NCBI GenBank assembly: GCA_026985095.1
Contig: JALSQW010000023.1
Span: forward strand, 1-64,000
DNA: 64,000 nucleotides
Direction of reading: 5' to 3'
DNA from: Acidimicrobiia bacterium
GTDB taxonomy: Bacteria; Actinomycetota; Acidimicrobiia; Spongiisociales; UBA5794
Below, piece by piece: positions 25,489 to 34,747 of the stretch. The notes below the pieces were generated by a model, which worked only from the letters and a program-made list of their open reading frames with translations, was not told the DNA's origin and did no database searches. Each line of letters begins with the position of its first letter. Positions within the stretch are counted from its first letter, which is position 1. The position numbers and the translations under genes were made by a program.

Positions 25489-25662
25489 TCATCCCCCCTG
25501 GTTCAGGTTGCGACGGATGCGGAGCTCCTGGATGGTGTCCATCATCCCGTCCTCATGGCCACGCCATCCCTCCGACCGGGGATCCCCCTCGAACCACCCC
25601 CACACGACGAGGGCGACCCCGACCAGGACGGCGAATGCGGCGATCCCGAACACGACGACCAT
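25489..25662 (-). CDS. Small single-pass membrane protein
   Basis: 57 residues: one hydrophobic helix (about 2-22, MVVVFGIAAFAVLVGVALVVWGW) and a charged C-terminal tail containing MMDTIQELRIRRNL. No family recognised. ATG 25662 is chosen because TATGAT (25669-25674, minus strand) ends 6 nt before it, although the frame is open from a GTG at 25680. Confidence 0.55.
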   Translation of the reverse strand: MVVVFGIAAFAVLVGVALVVWGWFEGDPRSEGWRGHEDGMMDTIQELRIRRNLNQGG

Positions 25663-25703
25663 GTGCCGATCATATCGCACCCGGGTGGAAGGGCGACGAC
25701 GGG

Positions 25704-27449
25704 CTATTCGGAGACGATCTCGCCGCCGAGCATGTCCGCGATCAGGTCCTCGGGGTCCTTGTCGGGGTCGCCGGACTCGAGGAGCTCGTCGCTGTCGGGT
25801 GCCCGGACCGGCTCCGCGCCCGACGTCCCCGCAGCCGGGTCCGACGTCCCGGGATCCGCGGATCGGAACCTCACGTCGATCCTTCCTCCGACCAGCCCCG
25901 AGGCGATGTCGACGATGTGGTCGGTGAGCTCACGATCGGCCTGCAGCTGCTCCAGATGGAAGTGGAGATGGGCAGGTACCTCGAGCACCACCGTCGTGCC
26001 GTCGACCGCGATCGGCGTCGCCACCTTCACCAAGGCGTGCCGTCGCGGTCCGACGTCGGCCCGGATGCGGCCGACGACGGCCGGCCAGATCGCTTCGAAG
26101 GCGTCGAGGGTGAGATCCCCCGGCGGCGGGGAGGGAACCGCCTCCGCGGTCGGCTCCGGAGCGGTGTCGGGTTCCGGCGGCGGGGATCCGGCCGCCGGAA
26201 CGAAGGGGGCCTCCGCATCGGCCGGCTCGTTGGGCACGGCAGCGAGCGACGACACGGTCCCCCGCTCGGTTTCGGTCGCGACGTCCTGTTCGATCGCTCT
26301 GAGCCGCCGTTCGAGTCGGTCCAACCGAGCTGCGAGCGCGTCGGGCTGGGTCGTCAGCTCGGGGCGGACGAGCTTGAGGAGCGTGAGTTCCACCACGAGC
26401 CGTTCCTCCCGACCCTGGCGGAGATCGGCGAGCGCATCGGCGAAATGATCGATGGCTCGCAGCACGTCGGTCGACGACATCTCGTCGGCTCGTCGCTGCC
26501 AGAGAGCCATCGTCTCAGGCGACTCGTCGACGACCTCCTCGAGGTTGGGTGCGTACTGGGCGAGGAACACCCCTCGGAAGTAGGCGAGGGCGTCGGCCAC
26601 GAACCGACGCAGGTCGGCGCCGCGAGATGCCAGACGGGAGACGATCTGGAGTGCTCCGGGAGCATCCTGGGAGACGATCGCCTCGGCCAGCGCGGCGAAG
26701 GTGTCGGCGTCCGCGAGTCCGAGGGCCTGGATCACCCCGTCGGCGGTGACGGTGCCGCTGCCGAGGGCGGCGACCTGTTCGAGGAGGCTCATCGCATCGC
26801 GTACCGATCCGCCGGCGTGAGCGGCGACGGCCGCCAGACCGGAATGGTCGACGTCGAAACCCTCCGAACCGGCGATCGACTCGAGATGGGCGACGAGCGT
26901 CTCGGACCCCACCGGATGGAAATCGAACCGCTGCGCCCGGCTGCGGATCGTGTCGAGCAACTTGTAGGGCTCGGTCGTGGCGAGGACGAAGACGACGTGC
27001 TCGGGAGGTTCTTCGAGGGTCTTCAACAGTGCGTTGCCCGCCGCCCGGGACAGCATGTGCGCCTCGTCGAGGATGTAGACCCGGCGAGCTCCCCCCGCCG
27101 CCGCGACGGTGCCCACGTTGACCCGGATCTCACGAACGTCCTCCACCTTGTTGTGAGAGGCGGCGTCGAGCTCGATCACGTCGAGCGCGGAGCCCTCCGT
27201 GATGGCGACACACGACGGACACCTGTTGCAGGGCTCTCCATCGGGACCGAGGTCGGCGCAGTTCAGTGCCTTGGCGAGGATCCTGGCGGTGGTGGTCTTG
27301 CCCGTGCCGCGGGGGCCGGTGAACAGGTACGCGTGGGCGATCTTCTCCTCGATCACCTCCTTGCGCAGCGTCCCGGTGACGTGATCCTGGCCGACGACCT
27401 CGTCGAACCGCTGCGGCCGGTACTTTCGGTAGAGCGCCTGGTACTGCAT
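25704..27449 (-). CDS. dnaX: DNA polymerase III subunits gamma and tau
   Basis: 581 residues of the clamp-loader ATPase. It begins with the canonical YQALYRKYRPQRFDEVVGQ and has Walker A GPRGTGKTT (about 45-53), a zinc finger C-x8-C-x2-C-x2-C (about 64-80), Walker B ILDEAH and sensor 1 ATTEPYK. A Pro/Glu/Ala-rich linker follows, then a tau C-terminal region. The product loads the sliding clamp and couples polymerase to helicase. No obvious frameshift slippery site (A/T run) is visible in this GC-rich gene. TACCCT (27458-27463, minus strand) lies 8 nt before the ATG. Divergent from ybaB-recR, a common arrangement. Confidence 0.96.
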   Translation of the reverse strand: MQYQALYRKYRPQRFDEVVGQDHVTGTLRKEVIEEKIAHAYLFTGPRGTGKTTTARILAKALNCADLGPDGEPCNRCPSCVAITEGSALDVIELDAASHNKVEDVREIRVNVGTVAAAGGARRVYILDEAHMLSRAAGNALLKTLEEPPEHVVFVLATTEPYKLLDTIRSRAQRFDFHPVGSETLVAHLESIAGSEGFDVDHSGLAAVAAHAGGSVRDAMSLLEQVAALGSGTVTADGVIQALGLADADTFAALAEAIVSQDAPGALQIVSRLASRGADLRRFVADALAYFRGVFLAQYAPNLEEVVDESPETMALWQRRADEMSSTDVLRAIDHFADALADLRQGREERLVVELTLLKLVRPELTTQPDALAARLDRLERRLRAIEQDVATETERGTVSSLAAVPNEPADAEAPFVPAAGSPPPEPDTAPEPTAEAVPSPPPGDLTLDAFEAIWPAVVGRIRADVGPRRHALVKVATPIAVDGTTVVLEVPAHLHFHLEQLQADRELTDHIVDIASGLVGGRIDVRFRSADPGTSDPAAGTSGAEPVRAPDSDELLESGDPDKDPEDLIADMLGGEIVSE

Positions 27450-27532
27450 CGAAGCGGAGGGTACTCGGATGCACCGACACGGGTTCGGGTAGGTCGCGTG
27501 CCGAGCCGGAGTCAGCCACTACCCTTGCTCCC

Positions 27533-27859
27533 ATGTCACAGATGCCAAAGGACATGCGCCAGCTCCTCCAACAGGCGCAGCAGATGCAGGCCCAGATCCA
27601 GCAGACCCAGGCCGAGTTGGCGCAGCGCACCTACGAGGCGAGCGCAGGCGGCGGCGCCGTCCGGGCGGTCGTCCGCGGCACCGGCGAGCTCGTGTCCGTC
27701 ACGTTCGACCCGGCGGTCCTGGATCCCGATGACCCCGAGATGGCCGGCGACCTCGTGGTCGCGGCCGTCAACCAGGCCCTCGCCGCCGCCACCGAGGACG
27801 CCTCGTCATCGGTCGGCGGGCTCGCCGGCGGCCTCGACCTGGGTGGTCTCCTCGGCTGA
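27533..27859 (+). CDS. YbaB/EbfC family nucleoid-associated protein
   Basis: 108 residues. A Gln/Met-rich N-terminal helix (about 5-35, coiled coil) is followed by the YbaB core ([22 protein letters not shown]) and the C-terminal NQALAAATE helix with a Gly-rich tail. It is a dimeric DNA-binding protein found next to dnaX and recR in many bacteria. Its TGA overlaps the recR ATG by one base. TACCCT (27520-27525) is 7 nt before the ATG. Confidence 0.92.
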   Translation: MSQMPKDMRQLLQQAQQMQAQIQQTQAELAQRTYEASAGGGAVRAVVRGTGELVSVTFDPAVLDPDDPEMAGDLVVAAVNQALAAATEDASSSVGGLAGGLDLGGLLG

Positions 27860-28452
27860 TGTTCGAACCGCCCGTTCAGCGGCTCATCGACGAGATGGCC
27901 CGGCTCCCGGGCATCGGACGCAAGAGCGCCCAACGGCTCGCCTTCCATCTGCTCAACGGGGAGGAAGCCGACGCCGTGCGGCTCGCCGACGCGATCGTCG
28001 AGATGCGGCGCAACGTGCGAGCGTGTCGCCGTTGCTTCAACGTGACCGCCGAGGAGGAATGCTCGATCTGCCGCGACCCGCGTCGCGACCCTGGGGTCCT
28101 CTGCGTCGTCGAACGCGCCCAGGACATCCCGGTCCTCGAACGCACGCGGGAGTTCTCGGGCCGCTACCACGTCCTCGGGGGCGCCATCAGCCCCATCGAG
28201 GGGATCGGACCCGCTCAACTCCATATCGCCGCCCTCGAAGCCCGGGTCATCGACGAAGGGATCACGGAGGTGATCGTCGCCACCAACCCGACCATGGAGG
28301 GCGACACGACCGCGATCTACCTCTCCCGCCTCCTCAAGCCCCACGGGGTCACGGTCACGCGCCTCGCCAGCGGCCTCCCGGTCGGGGGTGACCTCGACTA
28401 CGCCGACGAGATCACCTTGATGCGGGCGCTGTCGGGCCGGAAGGAACTCTGA
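27859..28452 (+). CDS. recR: Recombination protein RecR
   Basis: 197 residues, normal length. Helix-hairpin-helix [17 protein letters not shown] at the N-terminus, a four-cysteine zinc finger (C-x2-C ... C-x2-C, about 54-72), and a Toprim domain with [14 protein letters not shown] and [12 protein letters not shown]. It acts with RecF/RecO in loading RecA at gaps. Co-transcribed with ybaB. The next gene, a glycosyltransferase, starts 8 nt after its stop. Confidence 0.97.
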   Translation: MFEPPVQRLIDEMARLPGIGRKSAQRLAFHLLNGEEADAVRLADAIVEMRRNVRACRRCFNVTAEEECSICRDPRRDPGVLCVVERAQDIPVLERTREFSGRYHVLGGAISPIEGIGPAQLHIAALEARVIDEGITEVIVATNPTMEGDTTAIYLSRLLKPHGVTVTRLASGLPVGGDLDYADEITLMRALSGRKEL

Positions 28453-28459
28453 GGCCCCG

Positions 28460-29593
28460 GTGCGGGTCCTCCTCGTCGAGCCGTACCACGGAGGGTCGCA
28501 CGGTGCATGGGCCGACGGGTACGCCGCCGCATCCCGCCACGAGGTCACCCTGATCACCCACCAGGCACGGTTCTGGAAATGGCGGATGCACGGAGCCCAC
28601 CTGACCCTGGCACGGGAAGCGGAGGAGACCTTCGCCGACGGCCCGCCCGACGTCGTGGTGGCCTCCTCGATGATGGACGTCGCCGGGTTCGCCGGCGCCG
28701 CCCGCCGGGTGCTCGGCGATGCCCCGTTGGGCGTCTACTTCCATGAGAACCAGTTCACCTATCCACTCTCGCACCGGGACCGACCCGATCTCACCTATCC
28801 GATGATCAACTGGTCGGCGGCGGCCACGGCGGACGTGGTGGCCTTCAACTCCGAGTTCCATCGCCGCGACTTCCTCGACGGCGCCCGCCGGTTCCTCCGC
28901 CAGTTCCCCGACCATCGCCACGGACCGATGGTGACCGACGTCGAAGCCCGATCCGTGGTGCTCCCCGTGGGCGTCGACCTCGCCCGACTGAGAGGCCACC
29001 GGCCCCCGGAGGGAGGCTCGCCGCTGGTGCTGTGGAACCAACGCTGGGAGCACGACAAGGACCCCGACGCGTTCGTCCGGGCCGTGACGGGCCTCCGCGG
29101 GGATGGTCTGCGGTTCCGGCTCGCCGTCGCCGGCGAACGGTTCGTGTCGATCCCGACGGCGTTCGAGGAGCTGCCGCGAGCCTTCGGTGATGACCTCGTG
29201 TGGTTCGGCCGTGCACCCGAGGACGTCTACGTGGATCTCCTCCGTCGGACCGACATCGTGGTGTCCACCGCCCGCCACGAGTTCTTCGGGGTGGCCGTCG
29301 TCGAGGCGATCGCCGCCGGGGCGTTCCCGGTCCTTCCCGATCGGCTCGTCTATCCCGAACGGATCCCGGACGACCTCGCCGACGTGTGCCTCTACGACGA
29401 CGAGGAGGGGCTCGTAGAGCGCCTACGGACGGCGATCGTCGATCCGGGCGTCCGCTCCCGTGCCGTGAGGCTTCCGGAGACGATGCGACGGTTCGACTGG
29501 AGTGTCGTGGCCCCCCGCTACGACGACCTGCTCGAACGGATCGGTCGCCGCCCGCCGCCGGCACACGCCGATGGACCGTCGTCGGGCTGCTAG
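28460..29593 (+). CDS. DUF3524 glycosyltransferase, tRNA-queuosine mannosyltransferase-like
   Basis: 377 residues with GTG start. The N-terminal domain matches DUF3524 (RVLLVEPYHGGSH near residue 1, FWKWRMHGA near 40, YFHENQFTYPL near 95, then FNSEFHRRDFL), the hallmark of vertebrate GTDC1, now known as the tRNA-queuosine alpha-mannosyltransferase. The C-terminal half is a GT-B glycosyltransferase-4 domain with NQRWEHDKDP and the HEFFGVAVVEAIAAGAFPVLP donor-site motif. A role in tRNA or other nucleic-acid glycosylation is inference from family. It follows recR by 8 nt and overlaps glpX by 4 bp at the 3' end. Confidence 0.8.
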   Translation: MRVLLVEPYHGGSHGAWADGYAAASRHEVTLITHQARFWKWRMHGAHLTLAREAEETFADGPPDVVVASSMMDVAGFAGAARRVLGDAPLGVYFHENQFTYPLSHRDRPDLTYPMINWSAAATADVVAFNSEFHRRDFLDGARRFLRQFPDHRHGPMVTDVEARSVVLPVGVDLARLRGHRPPEGGSPLVLWNQRWEHDKDPDAFVRAVTGLRGDGLRFRLAVAGERFVSIPTAFEELPRAFGDDLVWFGRAPEDVYVDLLRRTDIVVSTARHEFFGVAVVEAIAAGAFPVLPDRLVYPERIPDDLADVCLYDDEEGLVERLRTAIVDPGVRSRAVRLPETMRRFDWSVVAPRYDDLLERIGRRPPPAHADGPSSGC

Positions 29594-30570
29594 AGGGCGG
29601 CGCCGACGTCCTTGAGCCATTCGACGCGGTGGATGGCGTCGATGTAGCGGACCGTCCCGGAGCCCGAACGCATCACCACCGAGTGGGTCCGAACGAGCTC
29701 GCCACTGAACCGGACCCCGTCGAGCAGGGTCCCCGACGTCACCCCCGTGGCGGCGAAGAACGTGTTGTCGGTGTCCACCAGGTCCCTCGTCGACAGGACC
29801 TGGTCGAGGTCGAGACCGTGTTCGAGGGCGAACCGGCGCTCCGACTCGTCGCGGGGCCACAGCTTGCACTGGATCTCCCCTCGCAGGGCCGCCATGGCGC
29901 ACGCCGCGGTCACCGCCTCGGGTGACCCGCCGATGCCGAACAGGATGTCGATCCCCGAGTCCTGCTTCGCGGTGGAGATCACCCCCGAGATGTCCCCGTC
30001 GCCGATCAACGCGATCCGAGCGCCCGCCTCCCGAACCGCCTGCACGTACGGTTCGTTGCGGGGGCGATCCAAGATGATCGCCGTGACGTCGCCGATCTCC
30101 TTGTCCTTGGCCTTGGCGACCTGGCGCAGGTTGTGTGCCACCGGAGCCTCGATGTCGACGAGGCCCGCAGCCGCCTCCCCCACCGCGATCTTGTCCATGT
30201 ACACCAGGCTGCCCGGAGCGTACATCGATCCTCGGTCGGCGACGGCGAGAACGGCCAACGCCCCCGGCATCCCGCGGGCGGTCAACCGGGTCCCGTCGAC
30301 GGGATCGACCGCCACGTCGACGTACGGCGGTTTCCCGTTGCCGACGTGCTCCCCGTTGAACAGCATCGGCGCCTCGTCCTTCTCCCCTTCTCCGATCACG
30401 ACGATGCCGTCCATGTCGACGGTCGCCAGCATCTTGCGCATGGCGTCGACGGCGGCCTGATCGACCGCGTTCTTGTCGCCCCGACCCTGCCATCGAGCCG
30501 CGGCCATCGCCGCCGCCTCGGTCACCCTGACCAGCTCCAGCGCCAGGTTGCGATCCGGCTTCTCGCCCAT
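29590..30570 (-). CDS. glpX: Class II fructose-1,6-bisphosphatase (GlpX)
   Basis: 326 residues. Metal and substrate motifs are complete: GRGDKNAVDQAAVDAMR, VIGEGEKDEAPML, AVDPVDGT and IGGSPEAV. It dephosphorylates fructose-1,6-bisphosphate in gluconeogenesis; GlpX is the usual sole FBPase in Actinomycetota. ATG 30570 is chosen because AGGGGGA lies about 6 nt before it; an ATG two codons upstream is too close. The thiolase gene is 17 nt upstream on the same strand, so the two may share a transcript. Confidence 0.95.
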   Translation of the reverse strand: MGEKPDRNLALELVRVTEAAAMAAARWQGRGDKNAVDQAAVDAMRKMLATVDMDGIVVIGEGEKDEAPMLFNGEHVGNGKPPYVDVAVDPVDGTRLTARGMPGALAVLAVADRGSMYAPGSLVYMDKIAVGEAAAGLVDIEAPVAHNLRQVAKAKDKEIGDVTAIILDRPRNEPYVQAVREAGARIALIGDGDISGVISTAKQDSGIDILFGIGGSPEAVTAACAMAALRGEIQCKLWPRDESERRFALEHGLDLDQVLSTRDLVDTDNTFFAATGVTSGTLLDGVRFSGELVRTHSVVMRSGSGTVRYIDAIHRVEWLKDVGAAL

Positions 30571-30587
30571 GTCCATTCCCCCTGTCG

Positions 30588-31769
30588 TCAGCCGACCCGA
30601 ACGATCAGCGCGTCTCCCTGGCCACCACCGCCACACAGAGCGGCGCCTCCCAACCCCCCGCCGCGTTCGCGCAACGCGGCCACGAGCGTCACGACGAGAC
30701 GGGCGCCGGTCGCCCCCAAAGGGTGCCCGAGCGCCACCGCACCGCCGCGCACGTTCACCCGCTCATGGGGCAGATCCAGCATCCGCGCCGACCACATCGC
30801 CACCGCCGCGAACGCCTCGTTGATCTCGACGAGATCCAGCGCCGCCACATCGACGCCGGCCCGCTTGGCGGCCAACCGGAGGGCCTCGGCGGGGCGTTCG
30901 TGCAGCGTGGCGTCGGGTCCGGCGACCTGGCCGTATCCGACGATCTCGGCGAGGATCGACATCCCTGCGGCCTCCGCCGCGGCTCGTTCGGCAACGACCA
31001 CCGCGGCGGCACCGTCGGAGATCTGCGACGCGTTCCCTGCCGTGATCGTGCCGTCGGCAGAGAACGCGGGTCGGAGCCGCTGAAGCGATTCGACGGTCGT
31101 GTCGGGACGGACCCCCTCGTCGCGAGCGACCACCAACGGCTCCCCCTTGCGACGGGGCACCGTGACCGGAACGATCTCGTCGTCGACGACGCCGCTGTCC
31201 GCGGCTGCCGCGGCCCGTCGATGGCTCTCTGCAGACCAACGGTCCTGTTCCTCGCGGCCGATCCCGAGCTGGGCGTTCTTCCGATCCGAGGACTCTCCCA
31301 TCAGACACGAATCGAACGCGCAGAACAGCCCGTCGTGGGTGAGTGAGTCCAGGAGCGTCGCATCGCCGTAACGAAGCCCGAGGCGGGCGCCCGGGAGCAC
31401 GTAGGGAGCGTTCGTCATCGACTCCATGCCGCCGGCGACGACGAACGTGGACTCGCCGACGGCGATGTGCATGGCGGCGTCGGCGATCGCCGTCATGCCG
31501 CTCAGGCAGACCTTGTTGATCGTGGTCGACGGGACGGTCATCGGCACACCACCGGAGACGGCAGCCTGTCGCGACGTGATCTGGCCCTGCCCGGCTTGGA
31601 TGACGTGACCGAACAGCACCTCGTCGACGTCTCCGCCGGCCAACCCGGCCCGTCCCAACGCTCCGCCGATGGCGACCCCACCGAGATCCATGGCCGTCAG
31701 CGGCGTGAACGCTCCTTGGAACCGCCCGATCGGCGTCCGGGCGATGGCGGTGATGACCGGGTTCTTCAT
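30588..31769 (-). CDS. Acetyl-CoA acetyltransferase (thiolase)
   Basis: 393 residues, typical of biosynthetic/degradative thiolase I/II. The nucleophile is Cys88 (NKVCLSGM). The other active-site motifs are NEAFAAV, GGAVALGHPLGATGAR (catalytic His) and the C-terminal CGGGGQGDA (acid-base Cys). It condenses two acetyl-CoA or cleaves acetoacetyl-CoA. A TAGCAT promoter-like hexamer lies farther upstream and GAGGTG provides the ribosome site. The epsilon-like protein and methylmalonyl-CoA epimerase just upstream hint at acyl-CoA metabolism as the shared theme. Confidence 0.94.
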   Translation of the reverse strand: MKNPVITAIARTPIGRFQGAFTPLTAMDLGGVAIGGALGRAGLAGGDVDEVLFGHVIQAGQGQITSRQAAVSGGVPMTVPSTTINKVCLSGMTAIADAAMHIAVGESTFVVAGGMESMTNAPYVLPGARLGLRYGDATLLDSLTHDGLFCAFDSCLMGESSDRKNAQLGIGREEQDRWSAESHRRAAAAADSGVVDDEIVPVTVPRRKGEPLVVARDEGVRPDTTVESLQRLRPAFSADGTITAGNASQISDGAAAVVVAERAAAEAAGMSILAEIVGYGQVAGPDATLHERPAEALRLAAKRAGVDVAALDLVEINEAFAAVAMWSARMLDLPHERVNVRGGAVALGHPLGATGARLVVTLVAALRERGGGLGGAALCGGGGQGDALIVRVG

Positions 31770-31827
31770 GGCACCTCACGATCGACGACGCCCCCGATGC
31801 TACCGGCCGGCCTCGCGCGGGTGAGCG

Positions 31828-32049
31828 TCAGCTCTCCTCCGGCTCTTCGATGGCCCACGGTCGGGCGTCGTACACATGGGACGGCAGCGGGGCCTGCACC
31901 TCCCGCGGCCGCCACGACTCCACCCAGGCGCTCTGCCGCGGCGGGGTCGGGGGCTTGGCCATCGCCGCCGCCTCTTCGGCTTCGATGTGCACGATCGCCG
32001 CGGCGATGGCGGCGGCGACGTCGGGACCCGGATCGCCCGAGATCTTCAT
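31828..32049 (-). CDS. Small protein, possible acyl-CoA carboxylase epsilon-like subunit
   Basis: 73 residues: an Ala-rich amphipathic helix (DVAAAIAAAIVHIEAEEAAA) followed by a Pro-rich linker and a Trp-containing tail (SAWVESWRPREVQAPLP). The helix-then-Trp layout resembles AccE/PccE epsilon subunits of actinobacterial acyl-CoA carboxylases, but similarity is weak. Its ATG overlaps the mce stop (ATGA), so it is translated with methylmalonyl-CoA epimerase. An assembly or regulatory role in the propionyl-CoA pathway is inference. Confidence 0.5.
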   Translation of the reverse strand: MKISGDPGPDVAAAIAAAIVHIEAEEAAAMAKPPTPPRQSAWVESWRPREVQAPLPSHVYDARPWAIEEPEES

Positions 32050-32462
32050 CCGTTGTCGACCTCCACCTCGACGAGTTCGATCAGGGTACCGGAGAACGAG
32101 GAGGGATGAACGAAGGCGATCCGATGCCCGCCGCCACCGATCCGCGGCTCGTCGTCGATCAAGCGCGCTCCGGTCACCCGAAGATGCTCCAACGCCGCCT
32201 CGATGTCGAACACGGCGAAGGCCACATGATGGAGCCCCTCCCCGTGCCGATCGAGGAACCGACCGACGGGCGTGTCGGGACCCAGCGGCGCGAGGAGCTG
32301 CAGATGGGAACCGCCGATCGCCAGCATCGCCTCTTCGACCCCCTGGTCGGCGACGACCTCCCGCCGCTGGACCGCGACGCCGTAGAGCTCACCGAACCGT
32401 CGCACGGCCTCATCGAGGTCGGCGACGGCGATGGCGACATGGTCGATGTTGTAGGGGAGCAT
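32046..32462 (-). CDS. mce: Methylmalonyl-CoA epimerase
   Basis: 138 residues, a vicinal-oxygen-chelate (glyoxalase) fold with two beta-alpha-beta repeats. Metal ligands are visible as His8 (IDHVAIAV), SHLQLL, GLHHVAFAV and the terminal GTLIELVE. It interconverts R- and S-methylmalonyl-CoA between propionyl-CoA carboxylase and the B12 mutase. TATCCT (32469-32474, minus strand) ends 6 nt before the ATG, suggesting a leaderless transcript that also carries the small downstream gene. Confidence 0.93.
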   Translation of the reverse strand: MLPYNIDHVAIAVADLDEAVRRFGELYGVAVQRREVVADQGVEEAMLAIGGSHLQLLAPLGPDTPVGRFLDRHGEGLHHVAFAVFDIEAALEHLRVTGARLIDDEPRIGGGGHRIAFVHPSSFSGTLIELVEVEVDNG

Positions 32463-32492
32463 CGGGTCAGGATAGGGAAGCCCACGGGGCCC

Positions 32493-33794
32493 CTACGCCC
32501 CGACGGACTCCTGATCGGCACCGACGTCGGCGTCCACCGACGCCGACCCGACGCGTCGAACCGTGAAGCAGAAGCGCGATCCCACCGGGAACCGAGCCTC
32601 ATACCACAGCTCTCCACCCATCGCCCGCGCCAGCTTCCGGGCGATCGGTAGACCCAGGCCAACGCCCTGCTGGAGGCGGGCGTCACCCTTGGAGAGCTGC
32701 TCGAAGTGCTCGAAGATCCGTTCCGTCGCCTCCTTCGGCACGCCCTTGCCGTTGTCGTTGACGATGATCATGTACATGCCCTGGGGAGCGAGCTCCCCTT
32801 CGATGAGGATCTGGTCGCCACCGTACTTGCGGGCGTTCTCCACCAGGTTGCGGAGGATCTGCCGCAGTCGCACCGGGTCGGCGACGACGTCGACATCGCC
32901 GGGGAGCTCGATCGAGTACTCCTTCTCTCCCTTGAGGATGGTCTCGCAGACCTCCGCCGACACCTCGGCCACGTTGACCGCGCGAGGTTCCAGTCGGAGC
33001 TGACCAGCCTCGAGGCGCGGGATGACGAGGATGTCCTCGACGAGGTCGGCCAGGTGGTCGGTCTCGCGACGCATGATGGACAGGAACTCCTCGACCTCCT
33101 CGGGCGGCAGCGACCTCCAGCTCTCGCGAAGCGCCTCGGTGAACCCGGCGATCCCGGTCAAGGGCGTGCGGAGCTCGTGGCTGACCATCGAGACGAACTC
33201 GTTCTTCAACGCCACCGCCCGTCGTTCGGCCTCCAGGGCCTCCTGCTGGTGATCCTGCGCCCGCAACAGGGAACGGACGGCACCGTACAGGACCACGACG
33301 ACGACCGTCGTGTAGATGCCGGCGACGACCACGTCGGTCCACAGCAGCGCCCCGGCGGTGCGTCCGGGGCCCGGGAGGAGCCCGTGAGGAGCGACCACCG
33401 TGACCACCAGCTGGGCTCCGGCTGCGTACAGCGCCACCAGCAGCGCCGACGTTCGAGGCAACAGCAGCAGCGCCGCCGTCAGGAAGTACAGGAACGACGC
33501 CACCTGCGAGGCGGGGGCGTTGCCCCACACCAGCAGGCCGCTCCATCCCAAGGTGACGTCGATCAGCAACGGAGGCAGCGCGCTGGAACCGTGGTGCCGT
33601 CGACGGAGGCCGTCGACGGCGATGATCGCAGACCCGATGAGCATGGGCGCGGCCATGTACCCGGTCCTCCACCAGACGACCGCGAAGGTCACCATCGCCG
33701 CCAACCCGGCAAGGGCGCGCATGGTGTTGAGCGCCGCGCCGAGCTCTTCGTAGCGGATCGGCGCCCGCCGGTACCCTCGTTCTGCCGGGATCAT
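32493..33794 (-). CDS. Membrane sensor histidine kinase
   Basis: 433 residues. The N-terminal sensor has about six hydrophobic helices (residues about 25-190) with almost no extracellular loop. A linker coiled coil leads to HisKA with VSMVSHELRTPLTG and a HATPase_c domain with NLVENARKYG, NDNGKGVP and GVGLGLPIA. It autophosphorylates and passes phosphate to an unknown regulator; no response regulator is adjacent (the nearest is the receiver-only protein at 39491). Start at ATG 33794 chosen by homology; the frame continues upstream. The sensor type suggests detection of a membrane or intracellular cue. Confidence 0.88.
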   Translation of the reverse strand: MIPAERGYRRAPIRYEELGAALNTMRALAGLAAMVTFAVVWWRTGYMAAPMLIGSAIIAVDGLRRRHHGSSALPPLLIDVTLGWSGLLVWGNAPASQVASFLYFLTAALLLLPRTSALLVALYAAGAQLVVTVVAPHGLLPGPGRTAGALLWTDVVVAGIYTTVVVVVLYGAVRSLLRAQDHQQEALEAERRAVALKNEFVSMVSHELRTPLTGIAGFTEALRESWRSLPPEEVEEFLSIMRRETDHLADLVEDILVIPRLEAGQLRLEPRAVNVAEVSAEVCETILKGEKEYSIELPGDVDVVADPVRLRQILRNLVENARKYGGDQILIEGELAPQGMYMIIVNDNGKGVPKEATERIFEHFEQLSKGDARLQQGVGLGLPIARKLARAMGGELWYEARFPVGSRFCFTVRRVGSASVDADVGADQESVGA

Positions 33795-33904
33795 TCGGCC
33801 TCGCTCGCCTCGCAGCTTCCTCGTTCCTATCGGACGGCGACCCGCACCGGTGAAGGACCTTCTGGCCGTCGGAGCCGTCGTGTGGAGGCCGTCTCGGCGG
33901 CCCG

Positions 33905-34747
33905 TCACGCGGCGCGACGGGACCTGAGCTGGGCGACGACGTCGTCGGGGACGTTCAGGGTGCCTCTCCCTCGACCGACGAAGATCCCCGGCTTGCCCGC
34001 GCCGTGGAAATCCGAGCCTCCGGTGGCAACCAGGTCGAGCGCTCGAGCGAGCTCGGTGAGGGTCTCACGCAACGGGAGGGGATGCTCCGGGTACTCCACC
34101 TCGATCCCCCCCAAGCCGAGAGCGGCGAGTTCCTCGAACAGGCCCCGGTAGCTCTCCCGGTTGCCGTCGATCGTATAGGGATGAGCGACGACCGACACGG
34201 CACCCGAATCGCGGGCGAGCGAGATCGCCTCGGCCGCCGCCAGACGCGGACGCTCCTCGTAGGCGGCACCGCCGTCGTGGAGCAGGGCGGCGAAGACCGC
34301 CGACCGGTTCGGGAACAGGCCCCGCGCGACGAGGGCGTCGGCGATGTGGGGGCGCCCCACCGCCTCACCGCCGGCTTGGGCGAGCACATCGTCGATGGTG
34401 ATGTCGTAGCCGAGGTCGCGCAGCTTGGCGACGATCCGTCGGTTCCGCACCGTCCGACCTTCCCGGAGCTCGGCGAGCCGGCCCTGAAGCGGGCCGGGTC
34501 CGGGTTCGAGGAAGTAGACCAGCAGGTGCAGCTTCCGGCCGGCGTGATCGACCGACAGCTCGACCCCCGGCACCAGCTCGATGCCCGAACGCTCCGCGGC
34601 GGCCCGAGCCTCACCCAGGCCCGAGAGGGTGTCGTGGTCCGTCAGCGCGACCGCCGACAGGCCGGCGTCCGCGGCGAGCTCGACGACCCGCGCCGGTGTC
34701 TCCGTCCCGTCCGATGCCGTCGAATGGGTGTGGAGGTCGACGGTCAC
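33905..34747 (-). CDS. PHP-domain phosphoesterase
   Basis: 280 residues of the PHP (polymerase and histidinol phosphatase) family with metal motifs DLHTHSTASDG, LTDHDT, PGVELS, HPY and GGSDFH. This is the TrpH/YciV-like group, some of which hydrolyse 3',5'-nucleotide bisphosphates or act as RNase AM. The GTG start at 34747 is fixed by a GTGA overlap with the upstream small membrane protein, showing translational coupling. Third gene in a cyclophilin-small protein-PHP unit. Confidence 0.9.
   Translation of the reverse strand: MTVDLHTHSTASDGTETPARVVELAADAGLSAVALTDHDTLSGLGEARAAAERSGIELVPGVELSVDHAGRKLHLLVYFLEPGPGPLQGRLAELREGRTVRNRRIVAKLRDLGYDITIDDVLAQAGGEAVGRPHIADALVARGLFPNRSAVFAALLHDGGAAYEERPRLAAAEAISLARDSGAVSVVAHPYTIDGNRESYRGLFEELAALGLGGIEVEYPEHPLPLRETLTELARALDLVATGGSDFHGAGKPGIFVGRGRGTLNVPDDVVAQLRSRRAA

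Noticed and set aside
25704-28452. Replication origin near dnaX-recR
   Set aside because: No DnaA boxes or dnaA/dnaN/gyr genes are visible; dnaX-ybaB-recR is found away from oriC in many genomes.
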